Assembly: GCA_018340375.1 (NCBI GenBank)
Contig: JAFFJZ010000017.1
Coordinates: 2,656,001-2,720,000 of the forward strand
Length of the DNA: 64,000 nucleotides
Reading direction: 5' to 3'
Source: Gonatopus flavifemur
Lineage: Eukaryota > Arthropoda > Insecta > Hymenoptera > Dryinidae
Numbering within the stretch: position 1 is the stretch's first letter; every line of letters begins with the position of its first letter. The notes beneath the pieces are model-generated. The model saw only the letters and a program-made list of their open reading frames with translations, had not been told where the DNA came from and did not search any database. The position numbers were made by a program, and so were the translations under genes. Shown in pieces: positions 1-12,667 of this stretch.

Positions 1-218
1 GTTTGTACCCTGAATCTGGATGAGATATAGCATTTTGAAACTCCTAATCCTGTAATTTTTCAACTTTCGGGGGCTATAAAATGACTTAAAAAGATTCCGG
101 CAAAAATCCTGCCTGGATCACAATGATCCCCACATGTCAGAGTATGATTCCACTCAGTATCATCGTTTGTACCCTGAATCCGGATGAGATAGAGCATTTG
201 AAGACAAAAGAGTTGTAA

Positions 219-235
219 TTTCGTAACTTTCGGGC
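219..235 (+). promoter_or_regulatory. CENP-B-box-like 17-mer in class B monomer (exemplar)
   Basis: The sequence TTTCGTAACTTTCGGGC aligned to the mammalian minimal CENP-B box NTTCGNNNNANNCGGGN matches TTCG and CGGG at exact spacing. The only mismatch among the 9 essential positions is T for A at position 10. The motif recurs in B units with TTTCGTAAC and in B3 units with TTTCGGAAC. Binding is an inference; no CENP-B homologue is known for this organism and the resemblance may be chance. Confidence 0.4.
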
Positions 236-237
236 GC

Positions 238-245
238 TATAAAAT
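238..245 (+). promoter_or_regulatory. TATA-box-like element in monomer (exemplar)
   Basis: TATAAAAT lies just downstream of the TTTCGGG motif and is repeated once per monomer in most A and B units. It is altered in B3 (TATAAGAT), in some family I units (TATAGAAT, TGTAAAAT) and in the TACAAAAT units. It fits the TATA consensus, so low-level satellite transcription on the plus strand is possible. There is no evidence of actual promoter activity. Confidence 0.25.
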
Positions 246-489
246 GACTTAGGAGATTCCGGTAAAAATTCTGCCTGGATCACAATGATCCCCACATGCC
301 AGAGTATGATTTCACCCAGTCTCATCGTTTGTACCCTGAATCTGGATGAGATAGAGCATTTTGAAACTCCTAATCCTGTAATTTTTCAAATTTCGGGTGC
401 TATAAAATGACTTAGGAGATTCCGGCAAAAATTTTGCCTGGGACACAATGAACTCCACATGCCAGAGTATGATTTCACCAGTTATTATC

Positions 490-652
490 GTTTGTACCCT
501 CAATCCGGATGAGATGGAGCATTTTGAAACTCCTAATCCTGTAATTTTTCAACTTTCGGGGGCTATAAAATGACTCAGGAGATTCCGGCAAAAATTCTGC
601 CTGGATCACAATGATCCCCACATGCCAGAGTATGATTGCACCCAGTATCATC
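490..652 (+). repeat. Exemplar class A monomer, 163 bp
   Basis: Representative class A unit. After the GATGAGATGGAGC landmark it carries GCATTTTGAAACTCCTAATC and CTGTAATTTTTCAACTTTCG. The extra base relative to class B makes it 163 bp, so it shifts reading frame and ends most spurious open frames. The position equivalent to the CENP-B-box-like site reads TTTT in place of TTCG, so class A lacks that motif. Confidence 0.93.
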
Positions 653-2922
653 GTTCGTACCCTAAATCCGGTTGAGATAGAGCATTTTGAAACTCCTAAT
701 CCTGTAATTTTTCAACTTTCGGGAGCTATAAAATGACTTAGGAGATTCCGGCAAAAATCCTGATGGATCACAATGATGCCCACATGCCAGAGTATCATTC
801 CACCCAGTATCATCGTTCGCACCCTAAATCCGGATGAGATAGAGCATTTGAAGACAAAAGAGTTGTAATTTCGTAACTTTCGGGCGCTATAAAATGACTT
901 AGGAGATTCCGGCAAAAATTCTGCCTGGATCACAATGATCACACATGCCGGGGTATGATTCCACCCAGTATCATCGTTTGTACCCTGAATCCGGATGAGA
1001 TAGAGCATTTTGAAACTCCTAATCCTGTAATTCTTCAACTTTCGGGTGCTATAAAATCACTAAGGAGATTCCGGCAAAAATTCTGCTTGGATCCCAATGA
1101 TCCTCACATGCCAGAGTATGATTGCACCCAGTATGATCGTTCGTACCCTCAATCCGGATGACATAGAGCATTTTGGAACTCCTAATCCTGTAATTTTTCA
1201 ACTTTCGGGGGCTACAAAATGACTCAGGAGATTCCGGCAAAATCCTGCCTGGATCACAATGATCCCCACATGTCAGAGTATGATTCCACCCAGTATCATC
1301 GTTTGTACCCCAAATGCGGATGAGATAGAGCATTTGAAGACAAAAGAGTTGTAATTTCGTAACTTTCGGGCGCTATAAAATGACTTAGGAGATTCCGGCG
1401 AAAATTCTGCCTGGATCACGAAGATCCCCACATGCCAGAGTATGATTTCACCAAGTATCATCGTTTGTACCCTGAATACGGATGAGATAGAGCATTTGAA
1501 GACAGAAGAGTTGTAATTTCGTAGATTTCGGGCGCTATAAAATGACTTAGGAGATTCCGGCGAAAATTCTGCCTGGATCACAATGATCCCCACATGTCAG
1601 AGTATGATTTCACCAAGTATCATCGTTTGTACCCTGAATCCGGATGAGATAGAGCATTTTGAAGGTCCTAATCCTGTAATTTTTCAACTTCCGGGGGCTG
1701 TAAAATGACTTAGGAGATTCCGGCAAGAATTCTGCCTGGATCCCAATGATCCCCACATGCCAGAGTATGATTCCACCTAGTATCATCGTTTGTACCCTGA
1801 ATCCGGATGGGATAGAGCATTTGAAGACAAAAAAGTTGTAATTTCGTAACTTTCGGATGCTATAGAATGACTTAGGAGATTCCGGCAAAAATTCTGCCTG
1901 GATCACAATGATCTCCACATGCCAGAGTATGATTTCACCGAATTTCATCGTTTGTACCCTGAATACGGATGAGATAGAGCATTTGAAGACAAAAAAGTTG
2001 TAATTTCGTAACTTTCGGGTGCTATAAAATGACTTAGGAGATTCCGGCAAAAATTCTGCCTGGATCACAATGATCCCCACATGCCAGAGTATGATTTCAC
2101 CAAGTATCATCGTTTGTACCCTGAATACGGATGAGATAGAGCATTTGAAGACAGAAGAGTTGTAATTTCGTAAATTTCGGGCGCTATAAAATGACTTAGG
2201 AGATTCCGGCGAAAATTCTGCCTGGATCACAATGATCCCCACATGTCAGAGTATGATTTCACCAAGTATCATCGTTTGTCCCCTGAATCCGGATGAGATG
2301 GAGCATTTTGAAGGTCCTAATCCTGTAATTTTTCAACTTCCGGGGGCTGTAAAATGACTTAGGAGATTCCGGCAAGAATTCTGCCTGGATCACAATGATC
2401 CCCACATGCCAGAGTATGATTCCACCTAGTATCATCGTTTGTACCCTGAATCCGGATGGGATAGAGCATTTGAAGACAAAAAAGTTGTAATTTCGTAACT
2501 TTCGGATGCTATAGAATGACTTAGGAGATTCCGGCAAAAATTCTGCCTGGATCACAATGATCTCCACATGCCAGAGTATGATTTCACCGAGTTTCATCGT
2601 TTGTACCCTGAATACGGATGAGATAGAGCATTTGAAGACAAAAAAGTTGTAATTTCGTAACTTTCGGGTGCTATAAAATGACTTAGGAGATTCCGGCAAA
2701 AATTCTGCCTGGATCACAATGATCCCCACATGCCAGAGTATGATTTCACCAAGTATCATCGTTTGTACCCTGAATACGGATGAGATAGAGCATTTGAAGA
2801 CAAAAGAGTTGTAATTTCGTAACTTTCGGGCGCTATAAAATGACTTAGGAGATTCCGGCAAAAATTCTGCCTGGATCACAATGATCCCCACATGCCGGAG
2901 TATGATTCCACCAAGTATCATC

Positions 2923-5900
2923 GTTTGTACCCTGAATCCGGATGAGATAGAGCATTTTGAAACTCCTAATCCTGTAATTTTTCAACTTTCGGGGGCTATA
3001 AAATGACTTAAAAAGATTCCGGCAAAAATCCTGCCTGGATCACAATGATCCCCACATGTCAGAGTATGATTCCACTCAGTATCATCGTTTGTACCCTGAA
3101 TCCGGATGAGATAGAGCATTTGAAGACAAAAGAGTTGTAATTTCGTAACTTTCGGGCGCTATAAAATGACTTAGGAGATTCCGGTAAAAATTCTGCCTGG
3201 ATCACAATGATCCCCACATGCCAGAGTATGATTTCACCCAGTCTCATCGTTTGTACCCTGAATCTGGATGAGATAGAGCATTTTGAAACTCCTAATCCTG
3301 TAATTTTTCAACTTTCGGGGGCTATAAAATGACTTAAAAAGATTCCGGCAAACATCCTGCCTGGATCACAATGATCCCCACATGCCAGAGTATGATTGCA
3401 CCCAGTATCATCGTTCGTACCCTAAATCCGGATGAGATAGAGCATTTGAAGACAAAAGAGTTGTAATTTCGTAACTTTCGGGCGCTATAAAATGACTTAG
3501 GAGATTCCGGCAAAAATTCTGCCTGGATCACAATGATCACACATGCCGGGGTATGATTCCACCCAGTATCATCGTTTGTACCCTGAATCCGGATGAGATA
3601 GAGCATTTTGAAACTCCTAATCCTGTAATTCTTCAACTTTCGGGTGCTATAAAATCACTAAGGAGATTCCGGCAAAAATTCTGTTTGGATCCCAATGATC
3701 CTCACATGCCAGAGTATGATTGCACCCAGTATGATCGTTCGTACCCTCAATCCGGATGACATAGAGCATTTTGGAACTCCTAATCCTGTAATTTTTCAAC
3801 TTTCGGGGGCTACAAAATGACTCAGGAGATTCCGGCAAAAATCCTGCCTGGATCACAATGATCCCCACATGTCAGAGTATGATTCCACCCAGTATCATCG
3901 TTTGTACCCCAAATGCGGATGAGATAGAGCATTTGAAGACAAAAGAGTTGTAATTTCGTAACTTTCGGGCGCTATAAAATGACTTAGGAGATTCCGGCGA
4001 AAATTCTGCCTGGATCACGAAGATCCCCACATGCCAGAGTATGATTTCACCAAGTATCATCGTTTGTACCCTGAATACGGATGAGATAGAGCATTTGAAG
4101 ACAGAAGAGTTGTAATTTCGTAAATTTCGGGCGCTATAAAATGACTTAGGAGATTCCGGCGAAAATTCTGCCTGGATCACAATGATCCCCACATGTCAGA
4201 GTATGATTTCACCAAGTATCATCGTTTGTACCCTGAATCCGGATGAGATAGAGCATTTTGAAGGTTCTAATCCTGTAATTTTTCAACTTCCGGGGGCTGT
4301 AAAATGACTTAGGAGATTCCGGCAAGAATTCTGCCTGGATCCCAATGATCCCCACATGCCAGAGTATGATTCCACCTAGTATCATCGTTTGTACCCTGAA
4401 TCCGGATGGGATAGAGCATTTGAAGACAAAAAAGTTGTAATTTCGTAACTTTCGGATGCTATAGAATGACTTAGGAGATTCCGGCAAAAATTCTGCCTGG
4501 ATCACAATGATCTCCACATGCCAGAGTATGATTTCACCGAGTTTCATCGTTTGTACCCTGAATACGGATGAGATAGAGCATTTGAAGACAAAAAAGTTGT
4601 AATTTCGTAACTTTCGGGTGCTATAAAATGACTTAGGAGATTCCGGCAAAAATTCTGCCTGGATCACAATGATCCCCACATGCCAGAGTATGATTTCACC
4701 AAGTATCATCGTTTGTACCCTGAATACGGATGAGATAGAGCATTTGAAGACAAAAGAGTTGTAATTTCGTAACTTTCGGGCGCTATAAAATGACTTAGGA
4801 CATTCCGGCAAAAATTCTGCCTGGATCACAATGATCCCCACATGTCAGAGTATGATTTCACCAAGTATCATCGTTTGTCCCCTGAATCTGGATGAGATGG
4901 AGCATTTTGAAACTCCCAATCCTGTAATTTTTCAACTTCCGGGGGCTGTAAAATGACATAGGAGATTCCGGCAAGAATTCTGCCTGGATCACAATGATCC
5001 CCACATGCCAAAGTATGATTCCACCTAGTATCATCGTTTGTACCCTGAATACGGATGAGATAGAGCATTTGAAGAGAAAAAAGTTGTAATTTCGTAACTT
5101 TCGGGTGCTATAAAATGACTTAGGAGATTCCGGCGAAAATTCTGCCTGGATCACAATGATTCCCACATGCCAGAGTATGATTTCACCCAGTATTATAGTT
5201 TGTACCCTAAATCCGGATGGGATAGAGCATTTGAAGACAAAAAAGTTGTAATTCCGTAACTTTCGGGTGCTATAAAATGACTTAGGAGATTCCGGCGAAA
5301 ATCCTGCCTGGATCACAATGATCCCCACATGTCAGAGTATGATTCCACCCAGTATCATCGTTTGTACCCTGAATCCGGATGAGATAGAGCATTTGAAGAC
5401 AAAAGAGTTGTAATTTCGTAACTTTCGGGCGCTATAAAATGACTTAGGACATTCCGGCAAAAATTCTGCCTGGATCACAATGATCCCCACATGTCAGAGT
5501 ATGATTTCACCAAGTATCATCGTTTGTCCCCTGAATCCGGATGAGATGGAGCATTTTGAAACTCCCAATCCTGTAATTTTTCAACTTCCGGGGGCTGTAA
5601 AATGACTTAGGAGATTCCGGCAAGAATTCTGCCTGGATCCCAATGATCCCCACATGCCAGAGTATGATTCCACCTAGTATCATCGTTTGTACCCTGAATC
5701 CGGATGGGATAGAGCATTTGAAGACAAAAAAGTTGTAATTTCGTAACTTTCGGATGCTATAGAATGACTTAGGAGATTCCGGCAAAAATTCTGCCTGGAT
5801 CACAATGATCTCCACATGCCAGAGTATGATTTCACCGAGTTTCATCGTTTGTACCCTGAATACGGATGAGATAGAGCATTTGAAGACAAAAAAGTTGTAA

Positions 5901-6170
5901 TTTCGTAACTTTCGGGTGCTATAAAATGACTTAGGAGATTCCGGCAAAAATTCTGCCTGGATCACAATGATCCCCACATGCCAGAGTATGATTTCACCAA
6001 GTATCATCGTTTGTACCCTGAATACGGATGAGATAGAGCATTTGAAGACAAAAGAGTTGTAATTTCGTAACTTTCGGGCGCTATAAAATGACTTAGGAGA
6101 TTCCGGCAAAAATTCTGCCTGGATCACAATGATCCCCACATGCCGGAGTATGATTCCACCAAGTATCATC
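2923..6170. repeat. Family I HOR copy 2, 20 monomers
   Basis: This copy starts 2922 bp after copy 1 with the same A-B pair (2923, then B at 3087) and the same CTCAGTATC and CCAGTCTCATC junctions. It is 3248 bp, which fits 20 units. It lacks several monomers equivalent to 327-814 of copy 1. It gains extra A-B-B blocks near 4860-5510, including one with GAAGAGAAAAAAGTTG. The length difference from its neighbours is a whole number of monomers, as expected from unequal exchange. Confidence 0.88.
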
Positions 6171-8768
6171 GTTTGTACCCTGAATCCGGATGAGATAGAG
6201 CATTTTGAAACTCCTAATCCTGTAATTTTTCAACTTTCGGGGGCTATAAAATGACTTAAAAAGATTCCGGCAAAAATCCTGCCTGGATCACAATGATCCC
6301 CACATGTCAGAGTATGATTCCACTCAGTATCATCGTTTGTACCCTGAATCCGGATGAGATAGAGCATTTGAAGACAAAAGTGTTGTAATTTCGTAACTTT
6401 CGGGCGCTATAAAATGACTTAGGAGATTCCGGTAAAAATTCTGCCTGGATCACAATGATCCCCACATGCCAGAGTATGATTTCACCCAGTCTCATCGTTT
6501 GTACCCTGAATCTGGATGAGATAGAGCATTTTGAAACTCCTAATCCTGTAATTTTTCAACTTTCGGGGGCTATAAAATGACTTAAAAAGATTCCGGCAAA
6601 AATCCTGCCTGGATCACAATGATCCCCACATGCCAGAGTATGATTGCACCCAGTATCATCGTTCGTACCCTAAATCCGGTTGAGATAGAGCATTTTGAAA
6701 CTCCTCATCCTGTAATTTTTCAACTTTCGGGAGCTATAAAATGACTTAGGAGATTCCGGCAAAAATCCTGATGGATCACAATGATGCCCACATGCCAGAG
6801 TATCATTCCACCCAGTATCATCGTTCGCACCCTAAATCCGGATGAGATAGAGCATTTGAAGACAAAAGAGTTGTAATTTCGTAACTTTCGGGCGCTATAA
6901 AATGACTTAGGAGATTCCGGCAAAAATTCTGCCTGGATCACAATGATCACACATGCCGGGGTATGATTCCACCCAGTATCATCGTTCGTACCCTCAATCC
7001 GGATGACATAGAGCATTTTGGAACTCCTAATCCTGTAATTTTTCAACTTTCGGGGGCTACAAAATGACTCAGGAGATTCCGGCAAAAATCCTGCCTGGAT
7101 CACAATGATCCCCACATGTCAGAGTATGATTCCACCCAGTATCATCGTTTGTACCCCAAATGCGGATGAGATAGAGCATTTGAAGACAAAAGAGTTGTAA
7201 TTTCGTAACTTTCGGGCGCTATAAAATGACTTAGGAGATTCCGGCGAAAATTCTGCCTGGATCACGAAGATCCCCACATGCCAGAGTATGATTTCACCAA
7301 GTATCATCGTTTGTACCCTGAATACGGATGAGATAGAGCATTTGAAGACAGAAGAGTTGTAATTTCGTAAATTTCGGGCGCTATAAAATGACTTAGGAGA
7401 TTCCGGCGAAAATTCTGCCTGGATCACAATGATCCCCACATGTCAGAGTATGATTTCACCAAGTATCATCGTTTGTACCCTGAATCCGGATGAGATAGAG
7501 CATTTTGAAGGTCCTAATCCTGTAATTTTTCAACTTCCGGGGGCTGTAAAATGACTTAGGAGATTCCGGCAAGAATTCTGCCTGGATCCCAATGATCCCC
7601 ACATGCCAGAGTATGATTCCACCTAGTATCATCGTTTGTACCCTGAATCCGGATGGGATAGAGCATTTGAAGACAAAAAAGTTGTAATTTCGTAACTTTC
7701 GGATGCTATAGAATGACTTAGGAGATTCCGGCAAAAATTCTGCCTGGATCACAATGATCTCCACATGCCAGAGTATGATTTCACCGAGTTTCATCGTTTG
7801 TACCCTGAATACGGATGAGATAGAGCATTTGAAGACAAAAAAGTTGTAATTTCGTAACTTTCGGGTGCTATAAAATGACTTAGGAGATTCCGGCAAAAAT
7901 TCTGCCTGGATCACAATGATCCCCACATGCCAGAGTATGATTTCACCAAGTATCATCGTTTGTACCCTGAATACGGATGAGATAGAGCATTTGAAGACAA
8001 AAAAGTTGTAATTCCGTAACTTTCGGGTGCTATAAAATGACTTAGGAGATTCCGGCGAAAATCCTGCCTGGATCACAATGATCCCCACATGTCAGAGTAT
8101 GATTCCACCCAGTATCATCGTTTGTACCCTGAATCCGGATGAGATAGAGCATTTGAAGACAAAAGAGTTGTAATTTCGTAACTTTCGGGCGCTATAAAAT
8201 GACTTAGGACATTCCGGCAAAAATTCTGCCTGGATCACAATGATCCCCACATGTCAGAGTATGATTTCACCAAGTATCATCGTTTGTCCCCTGAATCCGG
8301 ATGAGATGGAGCATTTTGAAACTCCCAATCCTGTAATTTTTCAACTTCCGGGGGCTGTAAAATGACTTAGGAGATTCCGGCAAGAATTCTGCCTGGATCC
8401 CAATGATCCCCACATGCCAGAGTATGATTCCACCTAGTATCATCGTTTGTACCCTGAATCCGGATGGGATAGAGCATTTGAAGACAAAAAAGTTGTAATT
8501 TCGTAACTTTCGGATGCTATAGAATGACTTAGGAGATTCCGGCAAAAATTCTGCCTGGATCACAATGATCTCCATATGCCAGAGTATGATTTCACCGAGT
8601 TTCATCGTTTGTACCCTGAATACGGATGAGATAGAGCATTTGAAGACAAAAAAGTTGTAATTTCGTAACTTTCGGGCGCTATAAAATGACTTAGGAGATT
8701 CCGGCAAAAATTCTGCCTGGATCACAATGATCCCCACATGCCGGAGTATGATTCCACCAAGTATCATC
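6171..8768. repeat. Family I HOR copy 3, 16 monomers
   Basis: This copy is 2598 bp, close to 16 times 162.4. It begins with the same A-B pair as the other family I copies; the B monomer here has AAAGTGTTGTAATTTCG. It contains a shortened run in which the monomer with the TCACACATGCCGGGG deletion variant (about 6945-6965) joins directly to the GTACCCTCAATCCGGATGACA monomer, skipping one A monomer present in copies 1, 2 and 4. Confidence 0.87.
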
Positions 8769-10880
8769 GTTTGTACCCTGAATCCGGATGAGATAGAGCA
8801 TTTTGAAACTCCTAATCCTGTAATTTTTCAACTTTCGGGGGCTATAAAATGACTTAAAAAGATTCCGGCAAAAATCCTGCCTGGATCACAATGATCCCCA
8901 CATGTCAGAGTATGATTCCACTCAGTATCATCGTTTGTACCCTGAATCCGGATGAGATAGAGCATTTGAAGACAAAAGAGTTGTAATTTCGTAACTTTCG
9001 GGCGCTATAAAATGACTTAGGAGATTCCGGTAAAAATTCTGCCTGGATCACAATGATCCCCACATGCCAGAGTATGATTTCACCCAGTCTCATCGTTTGT
9101 ACCCTGAATCTGGATGAGATAGAGCATTTTGAAACTCCTAATCCTGTAATTTTTCAACTTTCGGGGGCTATAAAATGACTTAAAAAGATTCCGGCAAAAA
9201 TCCTGCCTGGATCACAATGATCCCCACATGTCAGAGTATGATTCCACTCAGTATCATCGTTTGTACCCTGAATCCGGATGAGATAGAGCATTTTGAAACT
9301 CCTAATCCTGTAATTTTTCAACTTTCGGGAGCTATAAAATGACTTAGGAGATTCCGGCAAAAATCCTGATGGATCACAATGATGCCCACATGCCAGAGTA
9401 TCATTCCACCCAGTATCATCGTTCGCACCCTAAATCCGGATGAGATAGAGCATTTGAAGACAAAAGAGTTGTAATTTCGTAACTTTCGGGCGCTATAAAA
9501 TGACTTAGGAGATTCCGGCAAAAATTCTGCCTGGATCACAATGATCACACATGCCGGGGTATGATTCCACCCAGTATCATCGTTTGTACCCTGAATCCGG
9601 ATGAGATAGAGCATTTTGAAACTCCTAATCCTGTAATTCTTCAACTTTCGGGTGCTATAAAATCACTAAGGAGATTCCGGCAAAAATTCTGCTTGGATCC
9701 CAATGATCCTCACATGCCAGAGTATGATTGCACCCAGTATGATCGTTCGTACCCTCAATCCGGATGACATAGAGCATTTTGGAACTCCTAATCCTGTAAT
9801 TTTTCAACTTTCGGGGGCTACAAAATGACTCAGGAGATTCCGGCAAAAATCCTGCCTGGATCACAATGATCCCCACATGTCAGAGTATGATTCCACCCAG
9901 TATCATCGTTTGTACCCCAAATGCGGATGAGATAGAGCATTTGAAGACAAAAGAGTTGTAATTTCGTAACTTTCGGGCGCTATAAAATGACTTAGGAGAT
10001 TCCGGCGAAAATTCTGCCTGGATCACGAAGATCCCCACATGCCAGAGTATGATTTCACCAAGTATCATCGTTTGTACCCTGAATACGGATGAGATAGAGC
10101 ATTTGAAGACAGAAGAGTTGTAATTTCGTAAATTTCGGGCGCTATAAAATGACTTAGGAGATTCCGGCGAAAATTCTGCCTGGATCACAATGATCCCCAC
10201 ATGTCAGAGTATGATTTCACCAAGTATCATCGTTTGTACCCTGAATCCGGATGAGATAGAGCATTTTGAAGGTCCTAATCCTGTAATTTTTCAACTTCCG
10301 GGGGCTGTAAAATGACTTAGGAGATTCCGGCAAGAATTCTGCCTGGATCCCAATGATCCCCACATGCCAGAGTATGATTCCACCTAGTATCATCGTTTGT
10401 ACCCTGAATCCGGATGGGATAGAGCATTTGAAGACAAAAAAGTTGTAATTTCGTAACTTTCGGATGCTATAGAATGACTTAGGAGATTCCGGCAAAAATT
10501 CTGCCTGGATCACAATGATCTCCACATGCCAGAGTATGATTTCACCGAGTTTCATCGTTTGTACCCTGAATACGGATGAGATAGAGCATTTGAAGACAAA
10601 AAAGTTGTAATTTCGTAACTTTCGGGTGCTATAAAATGACTTAGGAGATTCCGGCAAAAATTCTGCCTGGATCACAATGATCCCCACATGCCAGAGTATG
10701 ATTTCACCAAGTATCATCGTTTGTACCCTGAATACGGATGAGATAGAGCATTTGAAGACAAAAGAGTTGTAATTTCGTAACTTTCGGGCGCTATAAAATG
10801 ACTTAGGACATTCCGGCAAAAATTCTGCCTGGATCACAATGATCCCCACATGTCAGAGTATGATTTCACCAAGTATCATC
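8769..10880. repeat. Family I HOR copy 4, 13 monomers
   Basis: This copy is 2112 bp, which fits 13 monomers, making it the shortest complete family I copy. It starts with the same A-B pair. It has an extra A monomer near 9095-9260 and lacks the repeated A-B-B-B tail block of copy 1. It ends with the GACATTCCGGC variant near 10805 immediately before copy 5. Confidence 0.87.
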
Positions 10881-12343
10881 GTTTGTACCCTGAATCTGGA
10901 TGAGATAGAGCATTTTGAAACTCCTAATCCTGTAATTTTTCAACTTTCGGGGGCTATAAAATGACTTAAAAAGATTCCGGCAAAAATCCTGCCTGGATCA
11001 CAATGATCCCCACATGTCAGAGTATGATTCCACTCAGTATCCCCGTTTGTACCCTGAATCCGGATGAGATAGAGCATTTGAAGACAAAAGAGTTGTAATT
11101 TCGTAACTTTCGGGCGCTATAAAATGACTTAGGAGATTCCGGTAAAAATTCTGCCTGGATCACAATGGTCCCCACATGCCAGAGTATGATTTCACCCAGT
11201 CTCATCGTTTGTACCCTGAATCTGGATGAGATAGAGCATTTTGAAACTCCTAATCCTGTAATTTTTCAAATTTCGGGTGCTATAAAATGACTTAGGAGAT
11301 TCCGGCAAAAATTTTGCCTGGGACACAATGAACTCCACATGCCAGAGTATGATTTCACCAGGTATTATCGTTTGTACCCTCAATCCGGATGAGATGGAGC
11401 ATTTTGAAACTCCTAATCCTGTAATTTTTCAACTTTCGGGGGCTATAAAATGACTCAGGAGATTCCGGCAAAAATTCTGCCTGGATCACAATGATCCCCA
11501 CATGCCAGAGTATGATTGCACCCAGTATCATCGTTCGTACCCTAAATCCGGTTGAGATAGAGCATTTTGAAACTCCTAATCCTGTAATTTTTCAACTTTC
11601 GGGAGCTATAAAATGACTTAGGAGATTCCGGCAAAAATCCTGATGGATCACAATGATGCCCACATGCCAGAGTATCATTCCACCCAGTATCATCGTTCGC
11701 ACCCTAAATCCGTATGAGATAGAGCATTTGAAGACAAAAGAGTTGTAATTTCGTAACTTTCGGGCGCTATAAAATGACTTAGGAGATTCCGGCAAAAATT
11801 CTGCCTGGATCACAATGATCACACATGCCGGGGTATGATTCCACCCAGTATCATCGTTTGTACCCTGAATCCGGATGAGATAGAGCATTTTGAAACTCCT
11901 AATCCTGTAATTCTTCAACTTTCGGGTGCTATAAAATCACTAAGGAGATTCCGGCAAAAATTCTGCTTGGATCACAATGATCCTCACATGCCAGAGTATG
12001 ATTGCACCCAGTATGATCGTTCGTACCCTCAATCCGGATGACATAGAGCATTTTGGAACTCCTAATCCTGTAATTTTTCAACTTTCGGGGGCTACAAAAT
12101 GACTCAGGAGATTCCGGCAAAAATCCTGCCTGGATCACAATGATCCCCACATGTCAGAGTATGATTCCACCCAGTATCATCGTTTGTACCCCAAATGCGG
12201 ATGAGATAGAGCATTTGAAGACAAAAGAGTTGTAATTTCGTAACTTTCGGGCGCTATAAAATGACTTAGGAGATTCCGGCGAAAATTCTGCCTGGATCAC
12301 GAAGATCCCCACATGCCAGAGTATGATTTCACCCAGTATCATC
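10881..12343. repeat. Family I HOR copy 5, partial, grading into family II
   Basis: This segment matches the start of copy 1 at a constant offset of 10880 bp, including the unusual CAAATTTCGGG / CCTGGGACACAATGAACTC monomer (near 11270-11340). After the GTTTGTACCCCAAATGCGG monomer at 12182 the order changes and family II monomers follow, so only about nine monomers of family I are present. Confidence 0.85.
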
Positions 12344-12505
12344 GTTTGTACCCCAAATGCGGATGACATAGAGCATTTGAAGACAAAAGAGTTGTAATTT
12401 CGTAACTTTCGGGCGCTATAAAATGACTTTGGAGATTCCGGCGAAAATTCTGCCTGGATCACAAAGATCCCCACATGCCAGAGTATGATTCCACCCAGTA
12501 TCATA

Positions 12506-12667
12506 GTTTGTACCCCAAATCCGGATGGGATAGAGCATTTAAAGACAAAAGAGTTGTAATTTCGGAACTTTCGGGTGCTATAAGATGACTTAGGAGCTTC
12601 CGGCAAAAATTCTGCTCGGATCACAATGGTCCCCACATGCCAGAGTATGATTCCACCAAGTATCATC
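12506..12667 (+). repeat. Exemplar B3 subtype monomer, 162 bp
   Basis: First B3 unit in the window. Diagnostic changes are ATAGTTTG at the phase start (instead of ATCGTTTG), CCCCAAATCCGGATGGG, CATTTAAAGACAAAAG, TTTCGGAACTTTCGGG, TATAAGATGACTTAGGAGC and CTGCTCGGATCACAATGG. It keeps the CENP-B-box-like core but loses the TATAAAAT form. It is always next to an A unit with GATAAAGCATTTTG in the places I checked. Confidence 0.9.

Larger units (their letters stand above)
165..326 (+). repeat. Exemplar class B monomer, 162 bp
   Basis: Representative class B unit. It carries GCATTTGAAGACAAAAGAG and GTAATTTCGTAACTTTCGGG, followed by CGCTATAAAATGAC. At 162 bp, three times 54 codons, it preserves reading frame when repeated. 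It contains both the CENP-B-box-like element (219-235) and the TATAAAAT element (238-245). Confidence 0.93.
1..2922. repeat. Family I HOR copy 1, 18 monomers
   Basis: Monomers start at 1, 165, 327, 490, 653, 815, 976, 1139, 1301, 1463, 1625, 1788, 1950, 2112, 2274, 2437, 2599 and 2761. The class order is A B A A A B A A B B A B B B A B B B. The first B monomer (165) is followed by a CCAGTCTCATCG junction that marks the start of every family I copy. Monomers 3-5 (327-814) include a variant with CAAATTTCGGG and GCCTGGGACACAATGAACTC that is absent from copies 2-4 but returns in copy 5. Confidence 0.93.

Noticed and set aside
955..1161. Recurring plus-strand open frames of 65-75 codons across class A monomers
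   Set aside because: They recur wherever the same class A monomer occurs, overlap minus-strand frames in the same repeat, and match no family. They are satellite by-products.
1610..2921. Long minus-strand open frames (for example 1610-2242 and 2259-2921, over 200 codons) with a 54-residue repeat
   Set aside because: Class B monomers are 162 bp, a multiple of three, so a stop-free frame persists across consecutive units. Frames end or shift at 163-bp class A units. There is no domain, no conserved start context and no codon signature, and the open frames simply follow the repeat.
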